Source of the DNA: Bacteroidales bacterium H5
Lineage (GTDB): Bacteria > Bacteroidota > Bacteroidia > Bacteroidales > Muribaculaceae
Length of the DNA stretch: 64,000 bases
Direction: 5' to 3'
Assembly (NCBI GenBank): GCA_001701225.1
Contig: DAAQ01000010.1
Location: 124,001-188,000 of the forward strand
The notes beneath the pieces were generated by a model. That model was given only the letters and a program-made list of their open reading frames with translations, ran no database searches and was not told the origin of the DNA. Shown in pieces: positions 18,716 through 26,646 of this stretch. Every line of letters begins with the position of its first letter. Position 1 is the stretch's first letter. The translations under genes were made by a program, and so were the position numbers.

Positions 18716-19455
18716 ATTATAACGAATTCAACGCCCATCCGCGAGACCCGTTCCTTGATTTCGACCCTGAGTCGCACGTCTATACTCACGCCGGACGTGA
18801 GTTCAAGTCAGTGACCACCCTTGTCGAGGAGTGCTTCCCGCAGTTCGACGCCGAGGAGTGGGCGCCACGCATAGCCTTGCGCGAAGGTGTAGACCCGCAG
18901 GTCATCATCGACCGCTGGGAGGCCGAGGGGCGCCGTGCCCGCGAGCTGGGCACGGCGATGCACGAGAAGATAGAACGCTATTATCTCGGCGACGACTGTG
19001 TCGACGACACCGATGCATACCGTCTGTTCAGGCCGTTTGCCGCCTCGATGCGTCTGCATCCCTATCGCACGGAGTGGCGTATATATCATGAGGATTACGA
19101 CCTTGCGGGGACACTTGACTTTCTCGAGCGGACGCCGCAGGGCACTTTCAATCTCTGGGACTGGAAACGCTCGTGCAAGCTCGTTGACCGCTATGGCACC
19201 ATCTGTGCCCACAGCCGCTATGGCAAGACGGGCTTCCACCCTGTATCCAACATAGAGGATACCCCTTACTGGCACTATGCCCTGCAGCTCAGTGTCTACA
19301 GGTTCATACTCGAGGAGAAATACGGAATACATGTATCAAAGGCGACGCTCGGGGTCTTCCATCCCGACTATGACCGTGCATGGGTCATACCTATGCCCGA
19401 CATGCGCCCGCACGTGAGGCTGATACTCAAGAAAAGATGTGTCGGATGTGACTGA
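18712..19455 (+). CDS. PD-(D/E)XK nuclease-like protein
   Basis: The 247-residue protein has a RecB/Cas4-like nuclease core. ELGTAMHEKIERYY (helix with H near 84) is followed by a strand ending AGTLDF (Asp), then LWDWKR (the D-x-K of the motif), then LQLSVYRFILEEKYG (the QxxxY helix typical of RecB-type nucleases). The order and spacing match the superfamily. The N-terminal section carries HVYTHAGREFKSVTTLVEECFP, similar to a segment often placed before such cores in phage-type exonucleases. It overlaps mazG by four bp, so it is translated with the operon. DNA processing is inferred from the fold; substrate and partner are unknown. Confidence 0.7.
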   Translation: MNYNEFNAHPRDPFLDFDPESHVYTHAGREFKSVTTLVEECFPQFDAEEWAPRIALREGVDPQVIIDRWEAEGRRARELGTAMHEKIERYYLGDDCVDDTDAYRLFRPFAASMRLHPYRTEWRIYHEDYDLAGTLDFLERTPQGTFNLWDWKRSCKLVDRYGTICAHSRYGKTGFHPVSNIEDTPYWHYALQLSVYRFILEEKYGIHVSKATLGVFHPDYDRAWVIPMPDMRPHVRLILKKRCVGCD

Positions 19456-19468
19456 TGTGTCTGTCATG

Positions 19469-19972
19469 TCATCTCTCCCCGCGTGCGAGCTCGATGACGT
19501 CAAGTGATTTGACTGTTCCTCCGTCGAGGGTCAGGCGCACGAGGGTACGTACCTTCTGCCATCCGTGATAGCCTGCGGCGCCGGGATTGATGTGCAGCAG
19601 TCCGAGACGAGCATCGGGCATCACCTTGAGTATGTGCGAGTGGCCGCATACCATAAGGTTGACGCGGTTCTCTGCAAGGATGCGGGCTACTCCGGGAGCA
19701 TACCGTCCGGGATAGCCTGCTATATGCGTAAGCCAGACGGTGACTCCCTCGGTGGTGAACAGCTCGGTCTCGCGGCATTCGCGGCACACGTCGCCGTGGT
19801 CGATATTGCCCCTGACCGCACGCACCACGGGCGCCACGGCGCGCAGGCGCTCGAGTATGGTGATGTCGCCTATGTCTCCGGCATGCCATATCTCGTCGCA
19901 TCCGGCAAAATGGGCTGCATATCTGTCATCCCAGCATGAATGTGTGTCTGAGAGTATTCCTATGGTCTTCAT
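19469..19972 (-). CDS. YfcE/MJ0936-type metallophosphoesterase
   Basis: The 167-residue calcineurin-like phosphoesterase has all the metal blocks: GILSDTHSCWD near the N-terminus, WHAGDIGD, VRGNIDHGD, THIAGYPG and MVCGHSHI followed by INPGAAG. The family hydrolyses phosphodiesters with Mn or Ni; the natural substrate is unclear. It is convergent with the plus-strand nuclease operon (13-bp gap). Its start overlaps the stop of the upstream lipoprotein gene by four bp (ATGA), so the two are probably cotranslated. Confidence 0.9.
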   Translation of the reverse strand: MKTIGILSDTHSCWDDRYAAHFAGCDEIWHAGDIGDITILERLRAVAPVVRAVRGNIDHGDVCRECRETELFTTEGVTVWLTHIAGYPGRYAPGVARILAENRVNLMVCGHSHILKVMPDARLGLLHINPGAAGYHGWQKVRTLVRLTLDGGTVKSLDVIELARGER

Positions 19973-21960
19973 TTTCGTCTTATCAGTTCTATGCGGTTGA
20001 GCAGGACGGTCCCGGTCATATAGGTGAGCGAGAGGCGGTTAGGGCCCTCTGTCAGCTCAGCCTCGGCCCAAGTGGAGGGCGCGGTGGTGATCCAGTCGGC
20101 CTCGCGTACGGTCGGCGACACAAGTATGCCTGTGGGGCGGTCTATGCCTGTGCTGTCGATGATGCCGAGCGTGCGTATGGCGGTGGCAGAGGAGCCGTTT
20201 GAGCATACGATGCGCACGAAATATCTTCCGGCCTCAGGGATGTTGACATAGAATGTGAGGCGTGTGTTGTGGCGCGGGGCCAGCTCGATATATCGTGTGG
20301 CTGTCTCGCGGTCCTTGATGAGGTTGAGCGGCGGACGGCGTGGGGTGATGGATGTGGCACTCACCGTTATTACCGATTTCGGGTCTATGACCGGGGCCGA
20401 CGAAAGGCTCTCCAGGCCGTCTTTTGCAACGGTGGTCACAGCGAGCACCGAGCTGTCTGCCGGAATGGCGAATATCGGTTCTTCGGTCAGGCGGCTGAGT
20501 GTCCCGTTGAGATATAGCCCGTATCTCATCCCTTCCTCTGGCTGTTGTGTGGTCAGTATGTTCGGTGCTGTCTTCTCTATCTTAGGCATGGGAGGCAGGG
20601 TTACGCTGCCGTCATCATCGGATTTGCCAGATGTGCCGTCCGAGATTCTGTTGCTCGCCATCACTATCTCTATGTCGTGATGTCCTGTGAGAGTGGGCGC
20701 GATGAACGGTGTGCCCGCTATAGAGTCTATGCTGAACGAGGCTATGCGGTCGCCTGTGCCATGGAGCGTGAATGTCAGCGTGGCGTCGCGGTATGGCAAG
20801 GGCCCTATGGTGCGCGAGCCGGAAAATTTTTCGGGTATGAACGGATGCACCTCGATTCCATTCGGGGTATAATGCAGTCCGAGCAGTGACTTGAGCAGGA
20901 CGGCGGTCCATTCGCGGCTCACATCCCTTTTTGCCGACATGGCCCACAATGCGCCAACAGAGTTGCAGAAGGCGGTCTCATTGTCGGCATCGGCCGCGGC
21001 CATTGCCATCAGTGCCTGGGTCTCGGGTGTATATTCAGTGGTTCCGGGGCCGAGCGGATAGTATTGCGGAATCCCTTCGGCCAGCGTTGGAAAGGATTTG
21101 ACGAGTGCGGCGCTCATCTCGGCAATGGGGAGCGACAGTAGGGTAGCGGCTGCATTGGCGCCGCAGTCTGATGTCTGGGCGAGAATCGGGTAAGGCTCAC
21201 TGTAGAGCATCGCTCCGTAGCGCGAGAAGGGGGGAAGCCAGAAGCGGTTGTTGATGGCGTTGCGGGCCTCCTTGGCTTCAAGCCTTAGCGGAACCGAGGC
21301 CCCGAGACCCAATGTGTCGGCCATGGCTGCGGCCACCTCGAGGGTATGCCAATGGAAGATATTGACATAAAAGGATAGGCTTGAGGTGCGGTCGGCAGCC
21401 GTCATCCATGACGGATATGATGTGTCGAGTCGCGGACTGCTCCCTCGCATCAGTCCCTCCGAGGTACCGGCTATGGGACGTTCGGCCCGCAGTGAGGTCA
21501 TGATTGTGCTGTATGCCTCGCGCAGCCATTCCATAGACCCTGTGGCACAGTACACCTCCCATGCCGCGGCCCCCCACTCGGGCCATCTGTATTCAACCGG
21601 GAATCCGTCGCGCTTCACGCGTCCTCTGTCCGTAAGTGCGCGCAGTGCCTCCATCGACCTCTCCGGGTCGAGCATGGCCCCTGACATCCATATTGAGAGG
21701 GGGGTGAGTGCCGTGTCGGCAAGTTCTGAGGATGTCAGTGCGTCTGCTACAGGCGATTCCGAGCTCATGACCAGGGCCGATGTGTGCGGCACAGGTATGA
21801 ACAGCTTACCACCGACGGTCATGCTGTCGGCGAACACCTCGATGTCGCCGTTGACAAACAGGGCATCGGCAGGCGCTGTCGGGCGCCCGCTGCAGGCAGC
21901 GAGAAAAATCAGGGTGAGTATGTCGGCAATGAATCGCACTGTGGGGTGGAGATATGACAA
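19969..21960 (-). CDS. Lipoprotein with six-hairpin glycosidase-like domain
   Basis: The 663-residue protein has a lipoprotein signal (ILTLIFLAAC) and a central alpha/alpha toroid resembling trehalase, GH63 or rhamnosidase-type enzymes: YRWPEWGAAAWEVYCATG, ARNAINNRFWLPPFSRYG, PYPILAQTSDCGANAA and the typical exit block LLGLHYTPNGIEVHPFIPEKF. The C-terminal third is beta-rich, perhaps a carbohydrate-binding domain. I could not assign catalytic acids, so activity is uncertain. The start is TTG at 21960 or GTG at 21939; both keep the lipobox. Probably outer-membrane or periplasmic. Confidence 0.65.
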   Translation of the reverse strand: MSYLHPTVRFIADILTLIFLAACSGRPTAPADALFVNGDIEVFADSMTVGGKLFIPVPHTSALVMSSESPVADALTSSELADTALTPLSIWMSGAMLDPERSMEALRALTDRGRVKRDGFPVEYRWPEWGAAAWEVYCATGSMEWLREAYSTIMTSLRAERPIAGTSEGLMRGSSPRLDTSYPSWMTAADRTSSLSFYVNIFHWHTLEVAAAMADTLGLGASVPLRLEAKEARNAINNRFWLPPFSRYGAMLYSEPYPILAQTSDCGANAAATLLSLPIAEMSAALVKSFPTLAEGIPQYYPLGPGTTEYTPETQALMAMAAADADNETAFCNSVGALWAMSAKRDVSREWTAVLLKSLLGLHYTPNGIEVHPFIPEKFSGSRTIGPLPYRDATLTFTLHGTGDRIASFSIDSIAGTPFIAPTLTGHHDIEIVMASNRISDGTSGKSDDDGSVTLPPMPKIEKTAPNILTTQQPEEGMRYGLYLNGTLSRLTEEPIFAIPADSSVLAVTTVAKDGLESLSSAPVIDPKSVITVSATSITPRRPPLNLIKDRETATRYIELAPRHNTRLTFYVNIPEAGRYFVRIVCSNGSSATAIRTLGIIDSTGIDRPTGILVSPTVREADWITTAPSTWAEAELTEGPNRLSLTYMTGTVLLNRIELIRRK

Positions 21961-22157
21961 TGACGATGAGGTTTCGCATCCCCTGTCGAGGGGCCGGGAA
22001 CTCTCACCGCCAATGTGGTGTCTTGTGGGATGTATTATATCGCTTTTTCAATGTTCAGGCGAGATGCGCTTGTGTCGGCGCCACGCCTCTGTCAGTCTTG
22101 CAAACCTCCTTTCGGTTAGTTGGGGATGGTTGAAGATTTCAATCGCGTCGCGGGGAA
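21961..22157. other. Gap between rpsU and the lipoprotein gene
   Basis: No promoter of the TTTG/TAnnTTTG type, tRNA or terminator is clear here. A short open minus-strand stretch without a start codon follows rpsU. Confidence 0.4.
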
Positions 22158-22349
22158 TTAATCCTCGTTGAGACGAAGCTGCTGTACATAGACAGCCTTC
22201 ATCATCTTCTTGCGGTTGGTTACAGAGGGCTTCTCGAAGGCCTGGCGTGAGCGGAGTTCGCGCACGATGCCGGTTTTCTCAAATTTGCGCTTGAATTTCT
22301 TGAGGGCCTTCTCGATGTTCTCGCCTTCCTTGACTTGTACGATAATCAT
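22158..22349 (-). CDS. rpsU: 30S ribosomal protein S21
   Basis: The 63-residue protein is a clear bS21: MIIVQVKEGENIEKALKKFK, RKFEKTGIVRELRSRQ and the basic NRKKMMKAV segment. In Bacteroidia bS21 sits near the 3' end of 16S rRNA and helps occlude the anti-Shine-Dalgarno sequence. I looked for a strong Shine-Dalgarno before this start and did not see one (the bases before ATG are aagaaaccctaaa). It has its own promoter and a leader of about 100 nt. Confidence 0.97.
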   Translation of the reverse strand: MIIVQVKEGENIEKALKKFKRKFEKTGIVRELRSRQAFEKPSVTNRKKMMKAVYVQQLRLNED

Positions 22350-22457
22350 TTTAGGGTTTCTTGATTTTGTGAATTATGACCTTGCCGCGAGGCTTGGCCG
22401 GGTGATTGATATGGTTGAAAAAATGTTGTCGCTACCTGCTTTCCGCAAATAGCGTCG

Positions 22458-22488
22458 CAAAATTACAAAAAATCCCCGACATGCCAAA
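22458..22488 (-). promoter_or_regulatory. Promoter of rpsU
   Basis: On the minus strand, TTTG (22488-22485) is separated by 19 bp from TAATTTTG (22465-22458), a near-ideal Bacteroidetes promoter. It leaves a 5' leader of about 100 nt (22350-22451) that could carry regulation. Confidence 0.8.
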
Positions 22489-22534
22489 ATTTTTTTGCCT
22501 TTGTGGAAGAAAAATCTATCTTTATCAGATATTA

Positions 22535-23086
22535 TTATTCCTCAATCTCATCGAGGTCATAGAAAAGCAATCTGGTGTGGTCGCCGTCAATCTCCTGGCT
22601 CAGAGGTAAGAAACTATTCTTGAGGTAGAACGGGACGGCATCCTTATAGGCATCTACAGTTATGAAACGACATCCTGTCTTATTGTCAATGACGAAATAT
22701 GATTTTATGAAATCAAGGATAAATGTACCAAGAGACTTTCCTTTTACTGATATGTCAACGCCTAACCGGCATATTTTAGTTGCCGGGTAACTTTTGAGTC
22801 TTTTCTCGTTGACGAAACGCTTTCTTCGGAATCTGTTGAATTCTGTCTTGTTCTCAAAGTCTGAAATTGAGACTCTGTCGTTTGCAAGGCTGAAAAAACC
22901 TACGACCTGTCTTGTTTCTTTTGTTTCTATAACATAACTGACAGCGAGACGTGCCTGACGATATTGAATGGCTTCATTCAATATGAAATCATTCAAGTCT
23001 GCATCTCCACAATCAAATGCAGAGATACTTTCACCCTTTGCAAGTCGCCGTATCTGATATGTATTGGCTATCTCCTCTGATTCCAT
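22535..23086 (-). CDS. GNAT acetyltransferase, probable toxin of a toxin-antitoxin pair
   Basis: The 183-residue protein resembles TacT/AtaT-type toxins: AFDCGDADLNDFILNEA near the N-terminus (compare the F-x-C-G-x-x-x-L-D-x-F-L block), QVVGFFSLANDRVSI, the acetyl-CoA loop region RLGVDISVKGKSLGTFIL, and the end ITVDAYKDAVPFYLKNSFLPL. TacT-type enzymes acetylate the amino group of charged tRNAs and block translation. The acetyl-CoA loop reads KGKSLG instead of the usual Q/RGxGxG. It lies four bp after a 50-residue gene that would be the antitoxin. Codon use and base composition are much more AT-rich than in the neighbours, suggesting transfer. Toxicity is inferred. Confidence 0.72.
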   Translation of the reverse strand: MESEEIANTYQIRRLAKGESISAFDCGDADLNDFILNEAIQYRQARLAVSYVIETKETRQVVGFFSLANDRVSISDFENKTEFNRFRRKRFVNEKRLKSYPATKICRLGVDISVKGKSLGTFILDFIKSYFVIDNKTGCRFITVDAYKDAVPFYLKNSFLPLSQEIDGDHTRLLFYDLDEIEE

Positions 23087-23090
23087 GTCG

Positions 23091-23243
23091 TCATTTCACG
23101 AACATAGACATAGCGGCACGATAGTTTGCTTCGCGGCGTGCCTTGTCTTCCGCAGATTCTTTCGGCGGATTTTTCATGCGTTCCTCAAAACGTCTTGCGT
23201 CTTCTCCGAAGAGTATCGGTGTTTCCTTTATTGGTCGTGCCAT
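23091..23243 (-). CDS. Small 50-residue protein, probable antitoxin to the GNAT gene
   Basis: A short frame runs from the ATG at 23243 to the TGA at 23091-23093. It encodes a charged 50-residue protein that begins MARPIKETPILFGEDARRFE and continues with a basic/acidic helix ending SMFVK. I recall small proteins with this MARPIKETP-type start next to GNAT genes in Bacteroidetes. It is not a recognisable ribbon-helix-helix protein. It lies four bp before the GNAT start, downstream of its own promoter, and has the same AT-rich composition. Its role as antitoxin rests on size, order and context. Confidence 0.68.
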   Translation of the reverse strand: MARPIKETPILFGEDARRFEERMKNPPKESAEDKARREANYRAAMSMFVK

Positions 23244-23253
23244 ATCTGGTAGT

Positions 23254-23275
23254 TTGATAATCAATGGCAAAGATA
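23254..23275 (-). promoter_or_regulatory. Promoter and palindromic operator of the GNAT pair
   Basis: On the minus strand TATCTTTG (23275-23268) fits the -7 element. The near-perfect palindrome TTGATAATCAA (23254-23264) covers the expected transcription start, 11 bp before the small gene. Such a position suits autorepression by an antitoxin or toxin-antitoxin complex. Confidence 0.5.
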
Positions 23276-23340
23276 TAATAAAATTCTGATATGAAAGGTT
23301 TTTTTAATGAATTATTTGCGTGTGTAGATATAAATTGTTG

Positions 23341-24795
23341 TCATGCCTTGTCGTCCCGTTTGCTTAATGTGAAGGTAAAGCGCAGTCCACCCTCGGGGAG
23401 GTTTGTGGCATGGATGGTACCCCCGTGCAACTGTACGGCGTTGCGCACTATGGCGAGGCCGAGTCCTGTGCCCCCCATAAGGCGCGAGCGACCCTTGTCG
23501 ATGCGGTAGAACCGTTCGAATATCCTTTCAAGGTGCTCCGTAGGGATGCCGTTGCCGTTGTCGGTCACGCTGAATGTGTATTTGTCGTCGGTCTCCCCTT
23601 CGAGGCGTATCACTATGCTGTCCCCTCCGCTGTAAGCTATCGCATTGTCAATCAGATTGCGGAATATCGAGCTGATGAAGGTGTGGTTGCCATATATCTC
23701 CATCCCCTCGGGCACATCGACCCGCAGGCTCATCCCGGCATTTTCGGCCTGGGGAGTCTCGGATTCTTCAATCTCGGCGAGTATTCCGTTCAGGCTCAGC
23801 GGTTCTTTGGAGATGTTCGCGGCACCGTCGTCCATGCGCGTGATGTCGGCCACGTCACCCATGAGGTGTGCCAGCCGGTCGGTCTGTGCCAGTGACTGCT
23901 CCAGGAATTTCCAATGTTTCTCCGGGGGAAGGTTACGGTGGGCAAGCACAGTCTCAAGACATACCTTGATGGAGGCCACCGGGGTCTTGAGCTCGTGGTT
24001 TATGTTGTTTGTCAGCTGTTTCTTGATGCGGGTCTTCTCCTGCTGCTCGTGCATGGCGCGGCAATGCTCGGCGTCACGCTCGGCCATCGTCTGCTGCAGA
24101 CGCACATATAGCCTCACTATATGGTTGGAGATGCTGCCAAGCTCGTCGTGTGGAAATGGTTCCCAGTCATATATGCGTTCCCCCTTCTCGGCCTTGGCTG
24201 CGAAGAGGTTGAGGCGCGTGATAGTACGTCCCAGCCGCCGTGTGGCGAAATATCCCGCGAGGCTCACGCACAGGGTCGTGCCGAGCATGAACCACAGGAA
24301 CGAACGGTCGGCCTGCAGAATCTCCTGGAGGGAGAGAGAGTAGGGGACTGCCGAGCGCACGATGATGTCCGGGGTGCTTGTCGCCGAATAGAAATAGGTG
24401 TCGTCCGTGCTTGCCGAATGGCGCCTGATGGTGCGTCCGCTCCCGTTGGCTATGGCTTCCTTGATTTCGTGGCGCCCGAGATGGCTTTCGGCCGGGAGCT
24501 TGTCGAGGGTATTGTCGAACACCAGCGAGCCGTCGGTATTTATCACCGAGATGCGCAGTCCGGGCAGCGGCAGACGCTGCGCCGAGATGGTGGCCAGAAA
24601 ATCTATCGAATCTGTGTCGAGCGCGTCAATCAGGTGGGTGTTGAATATCTGGAGCTGTCCGTCGAGCTTGTCTATCTTGTACTGTTTCTCGCGGTAATAC
24701 TGGAACATGACGAAGCATCCCACCAGAAACCATGAGAATCCCAACAGCAGCATGAAGAGCCGTATATGGTATGGAATCCTAAGCCTTGAACCCAT
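23341..24795 (-). CDS. Membrane sensor histidine kinase
   Basis: The 484-residue kinase has a membrane helix at about 12-32, a periplasmic sensor to about 165, a second helix at about 166-185, a HAMP-like linker, and a HisKA domain with the phospho-acceptor H267 in NINHELKTPV. The ATPase domain has N box NLIDNAIAYSGG, G1 DNGNGIP and G2 GGTGLGLAIV. It overlaps the 3' end of the response regulator gene by 17 bp, so both are translated as one unit. I chose ATG 24795; an earlier ATG at 24819 would deepen the overlap. The layout resembles RprX-type kinases of Bacteroides, but the stimulus is not known. Confidence 0.92.
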   Translation of the reverse strand: MGSRLRIPYHIRLFMLLLGFSWFLVGCFVMFQYYREKQYKIDKLDGQLQIFNTHLIDALDTDSIDFLATISAQRLPLPGLRISVINTDGSLVFDNTLDKLPAESHLGRHEIKEAIANGSGRTIRRHSASTDDTYFYSATSTPDIIVRSAVPYSLSLQEILQADRSFLWFMLGTTLCVSLAGYFATRRLGRTITRLNLFAAKAEKGERIYDWEPFPHDELGSISNHIVRLYVRLQQTMAERDAEHCRAMHEQQEKTRIKKQLTNNINHELKTPVASIKVCLETVLAHRNLPPEKHWKFLEQSLAQTDRLAHLMGDVADITRMDDGAANISKEPLSLNGILAEIEESETPQAENAGMSLRVDVPEGMEIYGNHTFISSIFRNLIDNAIAYSGGDSIVIRLEGETDDKYTFSVTDNGNGIPTEHLERIFERFYRIDKGRSRLMGGTGLGLAIVRNAVQLHGGTIHATNLPEGGLRFTFTLSKRDDKA

Positions 24796-25465
24796 ATCCG
24801 TAGCCCGAGCGTGTGACAATCATTTTGCCGTATCTCCCTATCTTTGAGCGCAGACGGGTGATGTTGACATCGACCACACGGTCTATCACCACAACTTCCT
24901 CGGGCCAGATACGTCCCAGTATCTCCTCGCGCGAGAAGATGCGCCCCCGGTTCGAGAGCAGCAGGCACAGTATCTCGAACTCCTTGCGCGGCAGACGCAC
25001 TTCGGTGCCGTCGACAGTGCAGCGTTTGAGCGACGGGTCTACAGACAGGCCCTCGAAAGATGTAGGGCTCTCTGAGGCCGCAGTCTCATGCTGAGATGTG
25101 CGGCGCAATACCGTGCGTACCCTTGCAAGCACATTGCGTATGGAATAAGGCTTGGCGATATAGTCGTCGGCCCCGAGGTTGAGTCCGGCCACCATATCGT
25201 CCTCGGTGTCGCGTGCCGTGCAGAATATTATGGGCACACGGGCCAGTTGCGGGTCCTTCTTCATGGCGCGTGCCATGTCGAACCCGCTCTTCTCGCCCAT
25301 CATTATATCGAGCAGAATCAGGTCATACTGTTTCAGGTCAAGGGTCATGGCCTCTTCAGCGCTGTAGGCCGTGTCGACCTCATAGCCCTCGATCTCGAGA
25401 TTGAATTTGAGCGTATCGCACAATGTGGCCTCGTCATCGACCACCAGTATCTTGCTTGTGTCCAT
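24779..25465 (-). CDS. OmpR-family response regulator
   Basis: The 228-residue regulator has a receiver domain with DD at 10-11, the phosphorylated D53 in LLDIMMGEKSG and the conserved lysine in YIAKPYSIRNVL, then an OmpR/PhoB winged-helix domain (RLPRKEFEILCLLLSNRGRIFSREEIL, DVNITRLRSKIG). It is first in a two-gene operon with the kinase. A TATATTTG -7 box ends only eight bp before the ATG, so the transcript may begin at or within a few bases of the start codon. Confidence 0.94.
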   Translation of the reverse strand: MDTSKILVVDDEATLCDTLKFNLEIEGYEVDTAYSAEEAMTLDLKQYDLILLDIMMGEKSGFDMARAMKKDPQLARVPIIFCTARDTEDDMVAGLNLGADDYIAKPYSIRNVLARVRTVLRRTSQHETAASESPTSFEGLSVDPSLKRCTVDGTEVRLPRKEFEILCLLLSNRGRIFSREEILGRIWPEEVVVIDRVVDVNITRLRSKIGRYGKMIVTRSGYGYGFKA

Positions 25466-25472
25466 AACGCTG

Positions 25473-25480
25473 CAAATATA
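25473..25480 (-). promoter_or_regulatory. -7 box of the two-component operon
   Basis: TATATTTG on the minus strand, followed by CAGCGTT and then ATG. The close spacing predicts an almost leaderless mRNA. Confidence 0.5.
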
Positions 25481-25541
25481 GTCAATTTTACCCTCACCCG
25501 CATCATCCCCACAATCTTTTTAATAAAAATGTAATACAAAG

Positions 25542-25569
25542 CGCAGACGGCCATACATGGCCGTCTGCG
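25542..25569 (-). terminator. Terminator of the GH115-uxuA-SDR-GH43 operon
   Basis: CGCAGACGGCC and its exact complement form a stem of about 12 bp around the centre TACA, 10 bp after the GH43 stop. On the minus strand it is followed by a T-rich stretch (CTTTGTATTACATTTTTATT). Confidence 0.75.
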
Positions 25570-25578
25570 TAGGTGGTG

Positions 25579-26556
25579 TCATTTGCCCCATTTGGATTTG
25601 AGGGCGGTGAGCTCGGAGGCTGTGATTGGCATGACGGTGCCGTGGCGCGGTGCGAAGTCTTTGGTGAAGGGCTTGGGATCTGAGAAGGTCCTGAGGTCCC
25701 TGGAGGTCTGATATTCGTAGCGCTTTGAGGTGTAGAGGTCGTACATCAGCACATACTCGTCGGAGTCGTTGAGCTTGAAGACTCCCGAGCCTTCTACCGG
25801 CGGATGCCCGGCATAGGCGTCGACATAGTGGCCGCACTCTTCCCATGGGCCGTGGAGGCTCTTTGAGGTGGCGTATTTGATGCCTTTCATGTGCTTCTCA
25901 AGGTTCTCGTTGTCCTTGAAGAACATATACCAGAGTCCGTCGGGGCCTTTCACGATGTCGTTGTCGATGCAGCCGTTCTCGGTGTTGAAGAGCACCTGCG
26001 GCGCGCTCTCGAAGGCTGTGAAATCCTCGTTGGCATAGGCATAATATGTGACGAGTCCCTTGGATTCGTCCTGACGGCGCACGGTGAAATAGACCATATA
26101 TTTCCCGGCCTCGGGGTCGTAGATGGTCTGCGGGGCCCAGACCCAGTAGGCGTCGCCGAACTCGGCTGGAAATGCCTTTGAGAGATGCACGGCAGAATGG
26201 GTCCAGTTGACCATGTCGTCCGAGCGCAGCATGACTATGCCGGGATTCTCTTTCCAGCCGTTGCGGACGGTAGACATGTCGGTAGCCACGATCATGTAGC
26301 TCTTGCCGTCTTCCGAACGGAGTATGTGGGGGTCTCTGAGGCCGCCGCTCACGGATATGGTGTCGGCCATGACCACGGGCTTGTTGGCGTTGAGGGCTTT
26401 CCAGTCGAAGCCGTTGTCACTGACGGCGAAATGCAGGTTCTCTTTCAGCGGGCCTTCGCCTTCGAAATATGTGAATATATATGCGGTGGTGGGCTCGGTC
26501 TGCGCGCATGCCGATGTGGCCGCAAGCAACGCCCCCGCAAGAAGGATGGATTTCAT
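25579..26556 (-). CDS. Glycoside hydrolase family 43-like protein, secreted
   Basis: The 325-residue protein has a signal peptide (MKSILLAGALLAATSACAQ, possibly a lipoprotein with SAC) and a five-bladed propeller of GH43 type. GLRDPHILRSEDGKSYMIVATDMS supplies the conserved RDP aspartate, IVMLRSDDMVNWTHS and WVWAPQTIYDPEAGKYMVYF are typical blades, and PPVEGSGVFKLNDS holds the likely acid Glu. The usual N-terminal catalytic Asp is not obvious, since that strand reads TTAYIFTYFEGEG. It would act on arabinose or xylose side chains. It is last in the minus-strand operon, separated from the SDR gene by 90 bp that contain a 68-bp palindrome. Confidence 0.78.
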   Translation of the reverse strand: MKSILLAGALLAATSACAQTEPTTAYIFTYFEGEGPLKENLHFAVSDNGFDWKALNANKPVVMADTISVSGGLRDPHILRSEDGKSYMIVATDMSTVRNGWKENPGIVMLRSDDMVNWTHSAVHLSKAFPAEFGDAYWVWAPQTIYDPEAGKYMVYFTVRRQDESKGLVTYYAYANEDFTAFESAPQVLFNTENGCIDNDIVKGPDGLWYMFFKDNENLEKHMKGIKYATSKSLHGPWEECGHYVDAYAGHPPVEGSGVFKLNDSDEYVLMYDLYTSKRYEYQTSRDLRTFSDPKPFTKDFAPRHGTVMPITASELTALKSKWGK

Positions 26557-26574
26557 TGATGGGGTTATGGGGTG

Positions 26575-26642
26575 AGGGAACTAAGACAGATAGGGCATAT
26601 AAGACATATAAGACTTATAAGCCTTATTTGCCTTAGTTCCCT
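26575..26642. repeat. 68-bp imperfect palindrome
   Basis: AGGGAACTAAG (26575-26585) pairs exactly with CTTAGTTCCCT (26632-26642). The intervening sequence continues the symmetry imperfectly and contains repeated ATAAGAC/CTTATAAG units. It lies between the SDR and GH43 genes of one operon, where it would fold into a long RNA hairpin. There is no T-run, so a stability or processing element is as likely as a terminator. Confidence 0.75.
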
Positions 26643-26646
26643 GATT

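Noticed and set aside
22048..22160. Protein-like minus-strand stretch after rpsU (reads NHPQLTERRFARLTEAWRRH)
   Set aside because: No ATG, GTG or TTG start is available and I recognise no family. It could be a gene remnant, but the evidence is too thin.
22336..22350. Strong Shine-Dalgarno before rpsU, as described in some Bacteroidia
   Set aside because: The bases before ATG show no AGGAGG-like sequence.
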